This document shows positions 4,980 through 5,435 of a stretch of DNA of 5,435 bases, one piece after another. How positions within the stretch are numbered: the first letter of the stretch is position 1; the number at the start of each line of letters is the position of its first letter. The DNA lies in NCBI GenBank assembly GCA_937916345.1, contig CALFUE010000104.1, positions 1 to 5,435 on the forward strand, written 5' to 3'. The notes below the pieces were generated by a model, which was not told the origin of the DNA, did not search any database, and was given only the letters and a program-made list of their open reading frames with translations. The stretch comes from an uncultured bacterium. GTDB taxonomy: Bacteria; Bacillota; Clostridia; Lachnospirales; Lachnospiraceae. A program made the position numbers and the translations under genes.

Positions 4980-5435
4980 ATGGATTCTTACGAGGATCTG
5001 GACTTTGCAAAGATAGATACGGGAAGAAAGGCTCGCACCGGCTTTCCTGAGGTAATATTCTGCCAGGGAAAGCCGGATGCTTTTTTAGTGGATATATTTA
5101 AGAAAATCTATGAGCGTGATGGGGAGGTCTTCGGCACCAGGGCAAAGAAAGAGCAATATGAGCTGGTGAAGGAGGGGCTCCCGGACATAGAGTACGACGA
5201 AGTGTCGCGCATATTAAAGCTGGAAAAACCCGGCAAATCGAGGAATGGGCTTGTCTGTGTGTGCACGGCGGGCACTGCCGATATTCCGGTGGCGGAGGAG
5301 GCTGCGCAGACCGCCGAGTATTTCGGGTGCAGGGTGAACCGCATCTTTGATGTGGGAGTGAGCGGCATTCACCGTCTGATCCCGAGAGTCGACGAGATAA
5401 ACGAGGCGAACTGTGTAATCGTCGTGGCGGGGATG
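4980..5435 (+). CDS. larB: Nickel-pincer cofactor biosynthesis protein LarB, 3'-truncated
   Basis: LarB carboxylates the pyridinium ring of nicotinic acid adenine dinucleotide and cleaves its phosphoanhydride, giving the dicarboxylated mononucleotide that LarE then sulfurates. The 152 visible residues contain the family's N-terminal signature ARTGFPEVIF (preceded by DTGRK), a TRAKKEQ segment, and the start of the PurE-like (AIR carboxylase) domain: CTAGTADIPVAEEAA, then FDVGVSGIHRLI, and IVVAGM at the edge. Most relatives have SD where this protein has AD in TAGTAD, a small variation. Full proteins are about 250 residues, so roughly 100, including the region of the catalytic Cys, lie beyond the window. 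The ATG is one base after the larC stop, with AGGAG (4968-4972) 7 bases upstream inside larC, so translation is closely coupled. The order larC-larB differs from larB-larC in Lactobacillus plantarum. Confidence 0.93.
   Translation, partial: MDSYEDLDFAKIDTGRKARTGFPEVIFCQGKPDAFLVDIFKKIYERDGEVFGTRAKKEQYELVKEGLPDIEYDEVSRILKLEKPGKSRNGLVCVCTAGTADIPVAEEAAQTAEYFGCRVNRIFDVGVSGIHRLIPRVDEINEANCVIVVAGM

Overview
The window looks like a draft or metagenomic contig from a low-to-mid GC Firmicute, most likely a Lachnospiraceae-type Clostridium relative (Butyrivibrio/Roseburia neighbourhood). This is inferred from strong AGGAG-type ribosome binding sites, sigma-A-like promoters, base composition near one half GC by eye, and the family mix: Mbeg1-like DUF2974 hydrolase, HD-GYP relative, small bacterial PH-domain protein, aldo/keto reductase with C-terminal Fe-S clusters, and LarC/LarB. 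No marker gene fixes the genus. The first 35 bases are not genomic; they match the end of the Illumina TruSeq universal adapter, so the real sequence starts at 36.

Layout: (a) 36-620, plus strand: 3' part of a DUF2974 serine-hydrolase-like gene, cut exactly at its nucleophile motif. (b) 621-1784, minus strand: a degenerate HD-GYP protein meeting gene (a) tail to tail with no gap; a plus-strand terminator hairpin is embedded in its last codons. (c) 1785-1953: a divergent control region with one promoter per direction and two inverted repeats. (d) 1954-3541, plus strand: a PH-domain protein overlapping by 11 bases an aldo/keto reductase with two 4Fe-4S motifs. (e) 3542-3655: a gap filled almost completely by a strongly structured element that resembles a dispersed Lachnospiraceae repeat. 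(f) 3656-5435, plus strand: larC, then larB one base later, the latter cut by the window edge.

Functional picture: the clearest pathway is synthesis of the nickel-pincer nucleotide (NPN) cofactor. LarB carboxylates and hydrolyses nicotinic acid adenine dinucleotide; LarE (not in the window) adds sulfur; LarC inserts nickel with CTP. This LarC carries a 50-residue insert with 20 histidines, a likely metal-holding segment. The PH protein and the reductase form a separate upstream transcription unit; any link to NPN is unproven. The HD-GYP relative keeps the fold but has lost most metal ligands, so it is more likely a binding or regulatory protein than an active cyclic-di-GMP phosphodiesterase.
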